In this document: piece after piece, positions 1-8,685 of the stretch
How the letters are laid out: each line of letters begins with the position of its first letter
Numbering within the stretch: the stretch's first letter is position 1
Assembly (NCBI GenBank): GCA_019856515.1
Contig: CP082230.1
Span: forward strand, 1,178,001-1,242,000
From: Prolixibacteraceae bacterium
Lineage (GTDB): Bacteria > Bacteroidota > Bacteroidia > Bacteroidales > Prolixibacteraceae
Length of the DNA: 64,000 bases
Direction of reading: 5' to 3'
Program-made: the position numbers and the translations under genes
Notes under the pieces: generated by a model
Told to the model about the DNA's origin: nothing
Databases searched by the model: none
Seen by the model: only the letters and a program-made list of their open reading frames with translations

Positions 1-908
1 AAATCATCTACCTTAATCTTCTCAATAACCCCCTCATCAGATAAAAACTTAGAGATTACAGTTGGACAATCTGTATGAATATGTACATGTAAACGTTCTT
101 CATCTCCAGTACAAATAATAGAATCACCATAATTAGACAAGAAAGAGTTAATCTCCTCCTGTCTTTTTGACGCTCCTACTATATTTACTTCATAACAATA
201 TTGAAACGCAGGGGAAGATACAACATCATCTGTTTTAAATAACATCTCTTTTGAAGGAGTATATCGTTTTGTTTTTCCTTTTCTATAGGGCTTCAACATC
301 CCTTCAATAAAACAGACAAATCCCAATGCTCCCGCATCTACAACATTCACTTTTGATAATATTTCCAATTGATTCTTTGTCTCTTCCAATGCTTCTCTCA
401 ATATAAAAACAGAACGTCTCATTGCCTCTGCTATAGATAAGACCTCGGCATTTGACATTACACGAAGCTGTTCAGCCCAAACTCGCATCATTGTTAAAAT
501 AGTACCTTCCTGAGGAGCACTCATTTTTTGGTACACATACAGATATGCCGACCCTAACATCTCTGATAAAGAAGATACGGATCTACCATCAAAAGCATCA
601 ACAGACCGATGAATCCCCCTTAGATATAATGCCACGATTGATCCGGAATTACCTTTCGCATTCTCAATAGCAGTAGAAGAGATACTTTTAATCGTACTTT
701 TCAAATCTCGAACCCATATGGTATTATCTAAAATACTTTTTGTTGTAGCATACAAGTTAGTACCCGTATCTGCATCTCGTACAGGAAAAACATTAATTTG
801 GTTGATCTCATCTACAAATAGATTTAATTGTTTTGTGCCATTTTTAAAGGCATAATAAAGATCCAAACCACTAATAGCTGAAGTGTGTAAAGGTGTTAGC
901 ATAGTCAT
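1..908 (-). CDS. DhaL/FakA-like (DAK2 domain) protein, 3' end cut off
   Basis: Open minus-strand frame of about 302 codons that runs off the left window edge, so the C-terminus is missing. It starts with ATG at 908 (MTML...; a second ATG lies at 902). Near residue 44 is the DhaL Mg-binding pattern INVFPVRDADTGTN; AKGNSGSIVALYLRG and VDAGALGFV follow, all typical of DAK2/DhaL kinase domains. A second domain ending in ICTGDEERLHVHIHTD resembles the middle domain of FakA/YloV, the ATP-binding subunit of fatty-acid kinase. In many Bacteroidota this architecture is fused to a DegV lipid-binding domain, which would lie beyond position 1. Role inferred: phosphorylation of a fatty acid or other small hydroxyl/acyl substrate. 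Domain call is firm, substrate is not. Confidence 0.8.
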   Translation of the reverse strand, partial: MTMLTPLHTSAISGLDLYYAFKNGTKQLNLFVDEINQINVFPVRDADTGTNLYATTKSILDNTIWVRDLKSTIKSISSTAIENAKGNSGSIVALYLRGIHRSVDAFDGRSVSSLSEMLGSAYLYVYQKMSAPQEGTILTMMRVWAEQLRVMSNAEVLSIAEAMRRSVFILREALEETKNQLEILSKVNVVDAGALGFVCFIEGMLKPYRKGKTKRYTPSKEMLFKTDDVVSSPAFQYCYEVNIVGASKRQEEINSFLSNYGDSIICTGDEERLHVHIHTDCPTVISKFLSDEGVIEKIKVDD

Positions 909-1186
909 AGGTTTCTTCTAAATTACATTAAAGGAGCAAAATCCTACTATTAAAGATACAATAATAATTTTATTTACAACATGATAAATAAAACAAACAC
1001 AGAAACACAATTAATCACAGAAGGCATGTAAAGAGTGTTTTATTTCAATAAGCAAGAAAGCTTGATTACAGAAGAGGCATGGATATTCAGGATAATCTAA
1101 CTTATTGATAATATTAATCAAAAACATATTATCTTTCGTATCGACCACTCCATTTCATAGGATATTCTTTTATTCTCTTATATCGA

Positions 1187-1213
1187 AATTCATGCAATGC
1201 TATTGCATGAATT
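1187..1213. repeat. Perfect 12-bp inverted repeat with 3-nt loop
   Basis: AATTCATGCAAT (1187-1198), GCT, ATTGCATGAATT (1202-1213). All 12 base pairs match. There is no T-run on either side, so it is not a standard intrinsic terminator. It could be a protein-binding palindrome or an RNA hairpin. Confidence 0.6.
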
Positions 1214-1441
1214 GAATTTGACAATCTCCTTACAAAAGAAATAGGATCATTATAAATATCTCATTATAATTAATTTAGAACACACTTAAAAACGAGTAGA
1301 GCTAGATAAAAATACTATATTGAGGATCAAAGTCAGATCATAAAATATCAAAACATCAAAGCAAATAAGTTCTTAAAGCTACCTTCACCTAACCAACATG
1401 CTAATATCCCACCCTTTCTTTTAAATATCACTAGAACTATA

Positions 1442-1511
1442 TTCGAAGTTCCTTCACCCAGAATGGAAAATCGATGAATGAACTTCGACTGAACTTTGAT
1501 TGAACTTCGAA
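1442..1511. repeat. Three tandem 11-bp repeats plus inverted copy
   Basis: TGAACTTCGAC (1479-1489), TGAACTTTGAT (1490-1500) and TGAACTTCGAA (1501-1511) follow each other without spacer, and TTCGAAGTTC at 1442-1451 is the inverse of the third unit. The 11-bp period is about one helical turn, as in stacked protein-binding sites. Function unknown. Confidence 0.55.
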
Positions 1512-1896
1512 TCATCTCATACGAAAGGCAGGTAATAGTAGCATGTCTTTGTGGACCTAGTGATTTAGAAGTATTAAGATATGATATAAATGAGTCTACT
1601 CTGACAACTCTTAATTTTGTATTCCACTTCATTACTCAAAAAACACACATTGACTATCAAATAGATACAAAATGTAAAATCAGTATTTTTCAGAAAAAGG
1701 AGGTTTCCAGAGTGGACGCATAGACTAAGTATTTGAATTAAAATTTTATTGGCAAATAATTATTTCATTCATGCTATTTACAATAAATATCCCCTATTAA
1801 GTATGGAGAAAATAGGGCTTTGACTATATTCTTGATCAAAAGAAACGAGAAGTAGTTAAACCTTATTTAAAATAGTCGACTATTTGAGGTACATTC

Positions 1897-1931
1897 AAAA
1901 AAAGAGACTGCCCAATAAGGACAGTCTCTTT
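1897..1931 (-). terminator. Intrinsic terminator of the fucosidase/sulfatase cluster
   Basis: Arms AAAGAGACTG (1901-1910) and CAGTCTCTTT (1922-1931) form a 10-bp stem around an 11-nt loop. The minus strand continues into a T-run (plus-strand A's from 1897). It lies about 50 bp behind the last gene of the cluster. Confidence 0.85.
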
Positions 1932-1979
1932 AGCTATAAAAGGTTTATTCAAGGTACTGTTTCGTATTACAGAGATAAA

Positions 1980-2849
1980 TTATTTAACCATCAGACTACG
2001 AACTTTTGTTCCTTTATTAGTAGTAACTCTTACGAGGTATTGCCCCGAAGGAAGGTTTGCAACATCAACTCTACTATTAGGAAGATAGTTCACGACATCC
2101 TTAACCTTAGTTCCTAGCACATTAAACACCTCTACTTTGCGAATTGGATCTTCACTATTTAACACAAAGAACTCTGATGTTGGATTTGGATATATATTTA
2201 ATGATGCTCGTTCAAGCTCATCAACGGCTGTTTTAACTCCACCTGTATAGAACCAGAAATTATCAAAATAGATGTCGGTTCCAATATTACTATCTTTAGC
2301 TAGCCTAACCCAAATTTCAAGATCCTTAAAATCTCCTGCACTAATCCCAATCGTCGACAATGGGGCATCTACAACAATTTTTGTCATTACACCAGGAGCT
2401 AAAACCTGATCTTTCATGATGATAACAGGATATGATTTTTTCTCTGTAGTATTATGGTATACTACTGCAACTTCGTATGTAATCTCTTTCGATGCAAAAA
2501 CATCAAATTCAAGTTTATAATCCTTTGTTACATTTAATTCCGACGCATTAATTTTCTTTCCAAGAGCAACTTGATCTATGATTTCTCGAGTTCCTTTTGT
2601 TGTCACTTTGTAGTGAAGAGACTGAATACCATCTGAAACATATTTAGAATCTTTATTCAATGCCACATCGCAAAGCCAATTATTCGCTTTACGATTTCTC
2701 CAGCCACCAAAACTAACATTTGCATCAGTAGTTTGTTCAAAAGAGCCATTTGTTCCAAATAGATTTGTCCCATTAACGGGCTCTTGTCCAAAAATAAAGC
2801 TAGTAGATGTAAGAAATAGTCCGATTGTTAAGGATAGAAGTTTTTTCAT
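1980..2849 (-). CDS. Secreted CBM-like beta-sandwich protein with T9SS sorting tail
   Basis: Start chosen at ATG 2849 (MKKLLSLTIGLFL...), which gives a clean signal peptide ending near FGQ; the frame stays open 19 codons further upstream but that extension breaks the signal. Residues about 25-200 form one domain (NLFGTNGSFE ... DIYFDNFWFY) resembling galactose-binding/CBM4-9-like beta-sandwich modules, where an 'asfE' start and 'yfDdi' end are common. Residues about 210-289 are a Por/T9SS type A sorting domain (LNIYPNPTS ... LPSGQYLVRV ... SLMVK), so the protein should be exported through T9SS and held on the surface. It is a tandem paralogue of the next gene. No catalytic motif is visible; a glycan-binding role beside the GH29 and sulfatase is inference. 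Confidence 0.75.
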   Translation of the reverse strand: MKKLLSLTIGLFLTSTSFIFGQEPVNGTNLFGTNGSFEQTTDANVSFGGWRNRKANNWLCDVALNKDSKYVSDGIQSLHYKVTTKGTREIIDQVALGKKINASELNVTKDYKLEFDVFASKEITYEVAVVYHNTTEKKSYPVIIMKDQVLAPGVMTKIVVDAPLSTIGISAGDFKDLEIWVRLAKDSNIGTDIYFDNFWFYTGGVKTAVDELERASLNIYPNPTSEFFVLNSEDPIRKVEVFNVLGTKVKDVVNYLPNSRVDVANLPSGQYLVRVTTNKGTKVRSLMVK

Positions 2850-2957
2850 TTTTAATAGAATTAATGTTAAACAGAGTTGAAATTGAGTATGGTCATATAA
2901 TGTCATAATTATGACATCATTAATAGACCATACATATAGTTTTTATTGTATAAAAGT

Positions 2958-3578
2958 TTAGATTGTAACAGGAGTTAATATCACTTTATCAAAATAGATA
3001 TCTGCCCCAACATTTTTCTCATTGGCTAGTTTCACCCAAAATTGCAGGTTCTTAATTGTCTCCTTATTGGTCTCTTTTAAAGCTGACATTGGGACCTTAA
3101 GCTCTATTTGCTGCATTTTATTTGGTGATAATGTTTGATGCTTATTTTCAACAAGACGCATCATCTTGTTATTGCTTGCATCATCTATTTTATAAGAAAC
3201 TACAAAATCATAAACGACCTCTTTAGATGCGTATATACTCAGTTTTAGAATATAATCTTTCGCAAGATCAATCTTCTTTATCGGAATATTTTTACCAAAA
3301 GCAACCTGATGAGAAATATTCTTTTTTCCTTTAGCACCAATATTATAGTGTAAAGATTGGTTTCCATCAACAATATATTGACTATCTTTATTTACATCAA
3401 CAACGACATTCCACTCTTTCGTTTTACGTGTTTTCCAACCTCCTAAATTGGGTTTTTCGGCAGTTGATTTCTCAAAGGAATAGTTTGAACCTAATAGAGG
3501 TTTTGATTTTTTTTGTGCACAAACAGTTCCTGAGAGCAGAACCGTTAGACCTACTACTAATAAATTAAATTTAGTCAT
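2958..3578 (-). CDS. Secreted CBM-like protein, paralogue without T9SS tail
   Basis: 206 residues with a signal peptide (MTKFNLLVVGLTVLLSG...CAQ). The mature part aligns by eye along its whole length with the domain of the downstream gene: GSNYSFE, GGWKTRK, VDGNQSLHYN, VAFGK, KDY.L, YASKEV, and GADIYFDKV at the end. Unlike that neighbour it ends right after the domain, with no sorting tail, so it is expected to stay in the periplasm or be released. The pair probably arose by tandem duplication followed by gain or loss of the tail. Probable glycan-binding role (inference). Confidence 0.7.
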   Translation of the reverse strand: MTKFNLLVVGLTVLLSGTVCAQKKSKPLLGSNYSFEKSTAEKPNLGGWKTRKTKEWNVVVDVNKDSQYIVDGNQSLHYNIGAKGKKNISHQVAFGKNIPIKKIDLAKDYILKLSIYASKEVVYDFVVSYKIDDASNNKMMRLVENKHQTLSPNKMQQIELKVPMSALKETNKETIKNLQFWVKLANEKNVGADIYFDKVILTPVTI

Positions 3579-3624
3579 TTTGATTTTGTTTAGTTAACTT
3601 TTTGTTAGAAGTGATTGGCTAGAC

Positions 3625-3650
3625 ATATACTCTCGTTTTGAGAGCATATA
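3625..3650. other. Intergenic stem-loop between fucosidase and CBM-like gene
   Basis: ATATACTCTC (3625-3634), GTTTT, GAGAGCATAT (3640-3649): a 10-bp stem with one A-C mismatch. It lacks a strong T-run. It could be an mRNA-stabilising or processing hairpin within the operon or a weak attenuator. Confidence 0.4.
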
Positions 3651-3661
3651 TCTTAATATTT

Positions 3662-5200
3662 TTATTGTTTGAATTCAATCTTTAAACAGAAGGCATTATC
3701 ACAAGGTTTTACAGTTGGCATAGTAACCATTAAGCCATCCCCTTCCTGTGACCATTGTATATCATCATTACATCCAAGCATTTTGATGCTCTTAATTGCA
3801 TTGATTCTTTTATTTGACTTCGTTAGATGTTGTAATTTCACCTGTTTCCCTTTACCTGGCCAATCTAGAATAAAAGTATAAAGTATTCCATCTTTTTGTG
3901 TATAACGAATATCCTTCATAGTAAATGGAGACTTTTGGGCTCTATGATGAATCTCATTTGTTGGTCCTTCACCAAACATATACCATGGACGGGTCTCAAA
4001 TATTGCTTCACTATTCACTTCCATCCACTCACTCATTCCTTCTAAAATATCGGTTGTCTGCTTATCTAAAGTACCATCCGCCTTGATAGGAACATTCAAT
4101 AACATATTACCGTTTTTACTTACAATATCGATTAACTTATCAATTACCATGTTAACAGTCATATATGATGCTCCTTTTTTGTATCCCCAAGGACCAATAG
4201 AGTCGTCTGTTTGCCAAGGATCATTAAGAATATGGCTCGCTTTTCCTCTTTCAAAATCAAGTGTTGCAACTCCAGGATAGTAAGCACCTTGCCACGGTCT
4301 CTCTTTTATACACATTACAGCCTCTTGTTGACCATTATGCATCTTCTGAGAGTGATTATAAAGATGAGAAAGAACACTCATTCCTGTTTTCCCTTCATCA
4401 TCACCACGAAACGGAATAGCACAATCAAAATATAGAAGATCAGGATGATAGTTGTCAATTAAATCCTTCATTCTACGCTCCCATTGCTTTCTCCATTTTT
4501 TAGGAGCATTTTCTGGAGCACGAGGATGAATATCCTTATGATCTTCAAAATAGAAATCTGCATACTTTGGGTCTGCACCATCATACCTCACTCCTTTTTT
4601 AGCACCTTTTTTATCGGCAAGTTTATTGGTATTAAACCAGCTATAACTGCGGGATAAGTGTGTTGTTACACCAAAGCGTAGACCTTGTTTTAGAGTTGCC
4701 TCTCGCCACATTCCAATAATGTCTTTTTTGGGACCCATATTTACAGCATTATACTTATGATGCTTTGAATTCCATAAATCAAAATTATCATGGTGAACAG
4801 CACATGGTGAGAAGTATTTTGCTCCTGCTTTCTTAAATAACGAAACTAGTTTATCTGGATCAAAATTCTCTGCTTTCCACATAGGAATGAAGTCTTTATA
4901 TCCAAATCCAGAAGGGTGTCCATAAGTTTTCAAATGATGCTTATACTCTGGTGTTCCCTCTAAATATAATTTTCTTGCATACCACTCTCCTTGTTCCGCA
5001 ACAGAGTATACCCCCCAGTGCATATAGATCCCCAATTTTGCATCCCTAAACCACTCTGGACATTGGTATTGTTCTAACGATTTAATCGATGGTTTAAAAT
5101 GAACTGAATTTTTCTGTTTCTCTTTTGCAGATAAGCCCGTCAATAAGCTTCCTGTCAGCAAAACTGCTAATCCTATTTTTTTGATATTTGAATAGATCAT
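3662..5200 (-). CDS. Alpha-L-fucosidase, GH29 family
   Basis: Hydrolyses terminal alpha-L-fucosyl residues with retention. 512 residues with an N-terminal signal peptide (hydrophobic to about residue 25, ...LTGLSAKEK). Family motifs in order: WFRDAKLGIYMHWGVYSV (about 50-67), the active-site His region CAVHHDNFDLW (133-143), and HPDLLYFDC (252-260), whose Asp259 fits the GH29 nucleophile. SKNGNMLLNVP and the C-terminal beta-sandwich follow. It starts 14 bp after the sulfatase stop and clearly shares its transcript. Together they suggest removal of sulfate and fucose from sulfated fucans or fucosylated glycans. The exact linkage cannot be told. Confidence 0.92.
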   Translation of the reverse strand: MIYSNIKKIGLAVLLTGSLLTGLSAKEKQKNSVHFKPSIKSLEQYQCPEWFRDAKLGIYMHWGVYSVAEQGEWYARKLYLEGTPEYKHHLKTYGHPSGFGYKDFIPMWKAENFDPDKLVSLFKKAGAKYFSPCAVHHDNFDLWNSKHHKYNAVNMGPKKDIIGMWREATLKQGLRFGVTTHLSRSYSWFNTNKLADKKGAKKGVRYDGADPKYADFYFEDHKDIHPRAPENAPKKWRKQWERRMKDLIDNYHPDLLYFDCAIPFRGDDEGKTGMSVLSHLYNHSQKMHNGQQEAVMCIKERPWQGAYYPGVATLDFERGKASHILNDPWQTDDSIGPWGYKKGASYMTVNMVIDKLIDIVSKNGNMLLNVPIKADGTLDKQTTDILEGMSEWMEVNSEAIFETRPWYMFGEGPTNEIHHRAQKSPFTMKDIRYTQKDGILYTFILDWPGKGKQVKLQHLTKSNKRINAIKSIKMLGCNDDIQWSQEGDGLMVTMPTVKPCDNAFCLKIEFKQ

Positions 5201-5214
5201 TTTCGTATGTTGCT

Positions 5215-6681
5215 TTAAAATGGTAATTTACTCTTGTTAGGTTTTGCTTTCCCTTTCAGGCAGTTCTTATTCATATCTTTGTCAGGAATGTCGTAGTAAC
5301 TCTTCTTCAACTTTCGATAGTTAGGAACATGATCCTTTTTTGGAAACTGATTCACCACAGCTTGAAAGTTTTCGATTGCTTCTTGTATTTCTTTTTTATT
5401 ACTACGAATCAAATTATGATGTTCATAGAAATCATTTTTTAGATCAATCAGCTCATATACCTGTCCAAGCGTATCCACATATGCTTTATATCTTTTATTT
5501 CGAATCGAACGATCTCTATAGCTATGCGAGTTTACTAATCTCCCATTCTCAAAATGGCCACCATTAGATCCCAAAGCCACAATCCATGACCTTTTCGTTT
5601 CGTTGGTATTTCCATTTAATAAAGGTACAAATGAGTAACCGTCATATTTATATTTCTTATTTTTTGACGCTCCTGCTAAATCACAAAAAGTTGGTAATAT
5701 ATCTGTAAAATCGACCAATTCTTCTGATACTTGATTCGGCTTTATTCGCCCGGGAGCACTTACAATTAATGGGGCATTAATACCATTCTCGGAAAGTTTG
5801 GTTTTACCACCTCTAACAGGTCTTCCTTTTAAGTGTCCAATAATATTTCCTGAAGTACCATTATCGGTGGTCCAAAAAATCATGGTATTGTCAGATAATC
5901 CCAAACTATCTACTGCATGAACAATCTTTCCTAAAATATGATCTGCATAACGTACCATTGCCTTATGCTGTTCTCCTTTAGGAGCATTAGGTTCATTTGG
6001 AGTAGTAGTTAAAGGTCCATGAGGCAAACACATCGGATAATAAACCATCATTGGGTCTTTCTTGTTTTTGGACATAAAATCAATAATAAAATCTGAAAAT
6101 ACATCCTCTCCAAACTGTCCTTTATATGTTTTACTCCCTTTCTTAGTATGTATATAAGGATTCCAATATCTTTGAACAGAAGTCTCAATATCTCCTCCTC
6201 CTTCACCACCCGTCCACATACAATATTCTTGGAATCCAACATCTACCATTGCTTTTGGTTCTAAACGAAAATCATTCAATTGCCATTTTCCAGCTACGCA
6301 GGTTTTGTAACCTTCCTTTTGAAGCATTTTTGCAAACGATGGATTTACATCAGCATCAAAATGGACTCCATGTCCCCATCTAGGAACATCATAATGGTTT
6401 ACCCATCCATGATTAAATGGGTATTGTCCCGTTAACAATGTTACTCGACTGGGGGTACATTGCGGCATCGAATAAGTATTGGTAAACTTTATTCCATTTT
6501 TTGCCAATTTATCAATGTTTGGAGTTTTAACATCATTGGCACCATAATTTTGCACCCACTCTTTTCCCATGTCATCTAATAGAATAAAGATGATATTAGG
6601 TTTCTCGGTCTTCTTTGCGAAAGAGGAGAAAGCGAATAATGTGCTAAATGCTGTAACTGTAATTTTTTTCAGACAGTTCAT
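5215..6681 (-). CDS. Secreted sulfatase, S1 (formylglycine-dependent) family
   Basis: 488 residues with signal peptide (MNCLKKITVTAFSTLFAFSSFA). NIIFILLDDMG (about 29-39) gives the paired Asp metal ligands. QCTPSRVTLLTG (74-85) contains the C-x-P-S-R sulfatase signature; Cys75 would be converted to formylglycine by an anaerobic sulfatase-maturing enzyme or FGE encoded elsewhere. WTTDNGTSG and GGKTKLSENG are further family motifs. First gene of the minus-strand cluster with GH29 and two CBM-like proteins, so a sulfated fucose-containing polysaccharide is a reasonable substrate (inference). Subfamily assignment needs a SulfAtlas comparison. Confidence 0.92.
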   Translation of the reverse strand: MNCLKKITVTAFSTLFAFSSFAKKTEKPNIIFILLDDMGKEWVQNYGANDVKTPNIDKLAKNGIKFTNTYSMPQCTPSRVTLLTGQYPFNHGWVNHYDVPRWGHGVHFDADVNPSFAKMLQKEGYKTCVAGKWQLNDFRLEPKAMVDVGFQEYCMWTGGEGGGDIETSVQRYWNPYIHTKKGSKTYKGQFGEDVFSDFIIDFMSKNKKDPMMVYYPMCLPHGPLTTTPNEPNAPKGEQHKAMVRYADHILGKIVHAVDSLGLSDNTMIFWTTDNGTSGNIIGHLKGRPVRGGKTKLSENGINAPLIVSAPGRIKPNQVSEELVDFTDILPTFCDLAGASKNKKYKYDGYSFVPLLNGNTNETKRSWIVALGSNGGHFENGRLVNSHSYRDRSIRNKRYKAYVDTLGQVYELIDLKNDFYEHHNLIRSNKKEIQEAIENFQAVVNQFPKKDHVPNYRKLKKSYYDIPDKDMNKNCLKGKAKPNKSKLPF

Positions 6682-7234
6682 TTTTTGAGAGTGTTAATTT
6701 AGAACAAGAGTTGAAAAATTTTCCGTCATTGATTGATTGTAAATGAGAATTACTATTTACTATTACAAAACTACATCACTCTAATTTTTGACGCCTTATG
6801 GATCATCACAAATATTAACATATATATATCAGGAGATAGCATATGTAAGAAACATTAGTATGACTTTCATAAAAAAAACAGTAAGAAACAACACAACCTA
6901 ATACACAATAACAACCTAATAATAAGCAAAATACAACAACATACAAGCAAACAATCAACAATGACATAGAGGTATGACATATATTAAGAAACATATCACT
7001 GCAACACCATCATATAAATACATGAAAGTAAGTTATTAGAAAGGTGTTACAATCGGAGAAATATAATTGTTACAAACAATTTAAGCTTCTTAATTCATTC
7101 AATTACTTCACACACCATATTTTAATGCATAAATAGTGCGTTTAATAATTATGGCTTTCAATTATACAAGAGTGCAATAATAATAGTGAGTCCAACAGTG
7201 ATAAATAAATTAGATTTTTTGGATAACGAGGCAT
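6682..7234. other. AT-rich intergenic region upstream of the sulfatase cluster
   Basis: About 550 bp without a credible coding frame. It must contain the promoter of the sulfatase/fucosidase transcript, but I cannot point to one defined Bacteroidota promoter (TTTG / TAnnTTTG) with confidence. Confidence 0.4.
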
Positions 7235-7268
7235 AAAAAAGATCTACCCATCATGATGAGTAGATCTT
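7235..7268 (-). terminator. Intrinsic terminator of the DUF4876-like lipoprotein gene
   Basis: AAGATCTAC (7239-7247) pairs with GTAGATCTT (7260-7268), a perfect 9-bp stem, followed on the minus strand by a T-run (A's at 7235-7240). It lies 30 bp behind the stop codon. Confidence 0.85.
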
Positions 7269-7298
7269 ATATCAAACATTAAATTAGTTATCGAAATA

Positions 7299-8537
7299 TT
7301 AGTTACCCTCAATAATTCCTGGTGAAGGTGATGACGATTCAATAAAGTCAGTAGAAGAGTTATCTGAATCAATTAAATAAGGTCTCTCATTTGCAATAAA
7401 AGCCACTTTTCTTCGAATAGAATGGCCATATCGATTATTATCATCCATTGATAAACTAAAATATTTAATGTCTAACTGAGATGACAACGTTTTCCAATTA
7501 AACTGCCCTTTGGGGCTACACTCTACAGCATCAATAATCGAACTATTTTGAATTCGCCAAGCATCACGATTAATCTCAGATTTCACTCCATTCTCTGTAT
7601 AAGTATAGATATATGAATAAGCAGCCGCCTTCATAAACACATCCGTCGTTTCTGCTTTTCTTCTAAAAAGAATAAAAGATTTTTGTCCTTTATCATTTGG
7701 TGACCATTTCTCAACAGGAGTATCGGTCATTTTCTGCATATTTGGCACACCAGGAGTATCTTCATCAGTAGTACTAATATCATACCATTCAAAGTTTGCT
7801 TTAGTCAGGTCAAGGGAGTTCGAATTGATTGTCTTATGATTTATAGCTCTATCCACAATCAAAAATGACTCGCCTGGTTTCAGCAAAAATTGTTTTCCAT
7901 TTCCGCCAACACGGTAAACTTTAGAAACAGCAGTATACTTATCTCGTTCATCAACTTTAAGATCAGAAAGGACAATATCAGTTTGAAACTCCGTTTCTGC
8001 AATACATAGATCATCGGCATATAAATCACGTTCTGAATTATTATATATTTCGAAGAATTTATCCTCGGAATAAGCAGTACCATCAACATTTAACGATCCA
8101 GTAAAATATATTTCCGAGAAGATCAAGTCTGCATTAATATTGTATACATACAAATCTAAATCGAGAGTCAATCTTCCCCCTTCGACTTTAACATTTTGCT
8201 TCATTCCTCTCACTCCCACTTCTTTTACCACCTTACTTTTATCTAAATCAGCAGTAGTCACCTCTAATATTCCATCTAATTGCAGATTATATGTACCATC
8301 CTCAACTTTTAAGAATGGAACTCCTAAATTTTTGATTTTTCTAATCTTCTGAGATCCAGTTTCAACATTTGTAATCGTAACTGTTGCTGTTTTCATTTTC
8401 ACTTTATCATTCGAGAATGATTTAGGTGTATGCATTTTCACCTCTACATCTGAAAGAGGTAGCATCTGATCCTTTTGACAGGAAACAATAAGTAAAGAGG
8501 CCAAAAGTGCAATGCAAGATAGTTTCTTATACATCAT
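7299..8537 (-). CDS. DUF4876-like surface lipoprotein
   Basis: 412 residues. Lipoprotein signal MMYKKLSCIALLASLLIVSC with lipobox Cys at residue 20. Residues about 30-130 look like a beta-rich domain (KMKTATVTITNVETG ... TLDLDLYVYN). The stretch LIFSEIYFTGSLN ... KFFEIYNNSERDLYADDLCIAE resembles the lamin-tail-like module of DUF4876 proteins, which in Bacteroidota are often encoded beside TonB-dependent receptors. Here it is a single gene, flanked by the sulfatase cluster and the group II intron remnant, with its own terminator. No catalytic function is known for the family. DUF assignment is from memory of motif and architecture, moderate certainty. Confidence 0.65.
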   Translation of the reverse strand: MMYKKLSCIALLASLLIVSCQKDQMLPLSDVEVKMHTPKSFSNDKVKMKTATVTITNVETGSQKIRKIKNLGVPFLKVEDGTYNLQLDGILEVTTADLDKSKVVKEVGVRGMKQNVKVEGGRLTLDLDLYVYNINADLIFSEIYFTGSLNVDGTAYSEDKFFEIYNNSERDLYADDLCIAETEFQTDIVLSDLKVDERDKYTAVSKVYRVGGNGKQFLLKPGESFLIVDRAINHKTINSNSLDLTKANFEWYDISTTDEDTPGVPNMQKMTDTPVEKWSPNDKGQKSFILFRRKAETTDVFMKAAAYSYIYTYTENGVKSEINRDAWRIQNSSIIDAVECSPKGQFNWKTLSSQLDIKYFSLSMDDNNRYGHSIRRKVAFIANERPYLIDSDNSSTDFIESSSPSPGIIEGN

Positions 8538-8685
8538 CGATATTATTTTTTAACTATTACGGAGTTACCTCCTAATAAAACAGACTTCAACTAAACCTTG
8601 TTTATCTGAAAGATAAAAGTACAATAGTATTTTTTAAAATTAATTACATATTTGAACATTTTTAATGTAATGATAATCTATTACA

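Larger units (their letters stand above)
909..1896. other. Long intergenic stretch without a convincing gene
   Basis: About 1 kb between the DhaL protein and the terminator of the fucan cluster. Short open frames here show no recognisable motif. It contains a perfect 12-bp inverted repeat (1187-1213) and three tandem 11-bp repeats (1479-1511) with an inverted partial copy at 1442-1451. It may hold regulatory sites, an unrecognised small RNA or decayed mobile DNA. Confidence 0.5.

Noticed and set aside
1348..1632. 94-codon open frame on the minus strand
   Set aside because: Composition unlike neighbours, overlaps the 11-bp repeats, no recognisable motif and an opposite-strand frame of similar length; treated as chance.
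6682..7234. Search for a CRISPR array or phage attachment site in long intergenic regions
   Set aside because: No regularly spaced repeats were found here or elsewhere in the window, and no integrase or tRNA gene is present.
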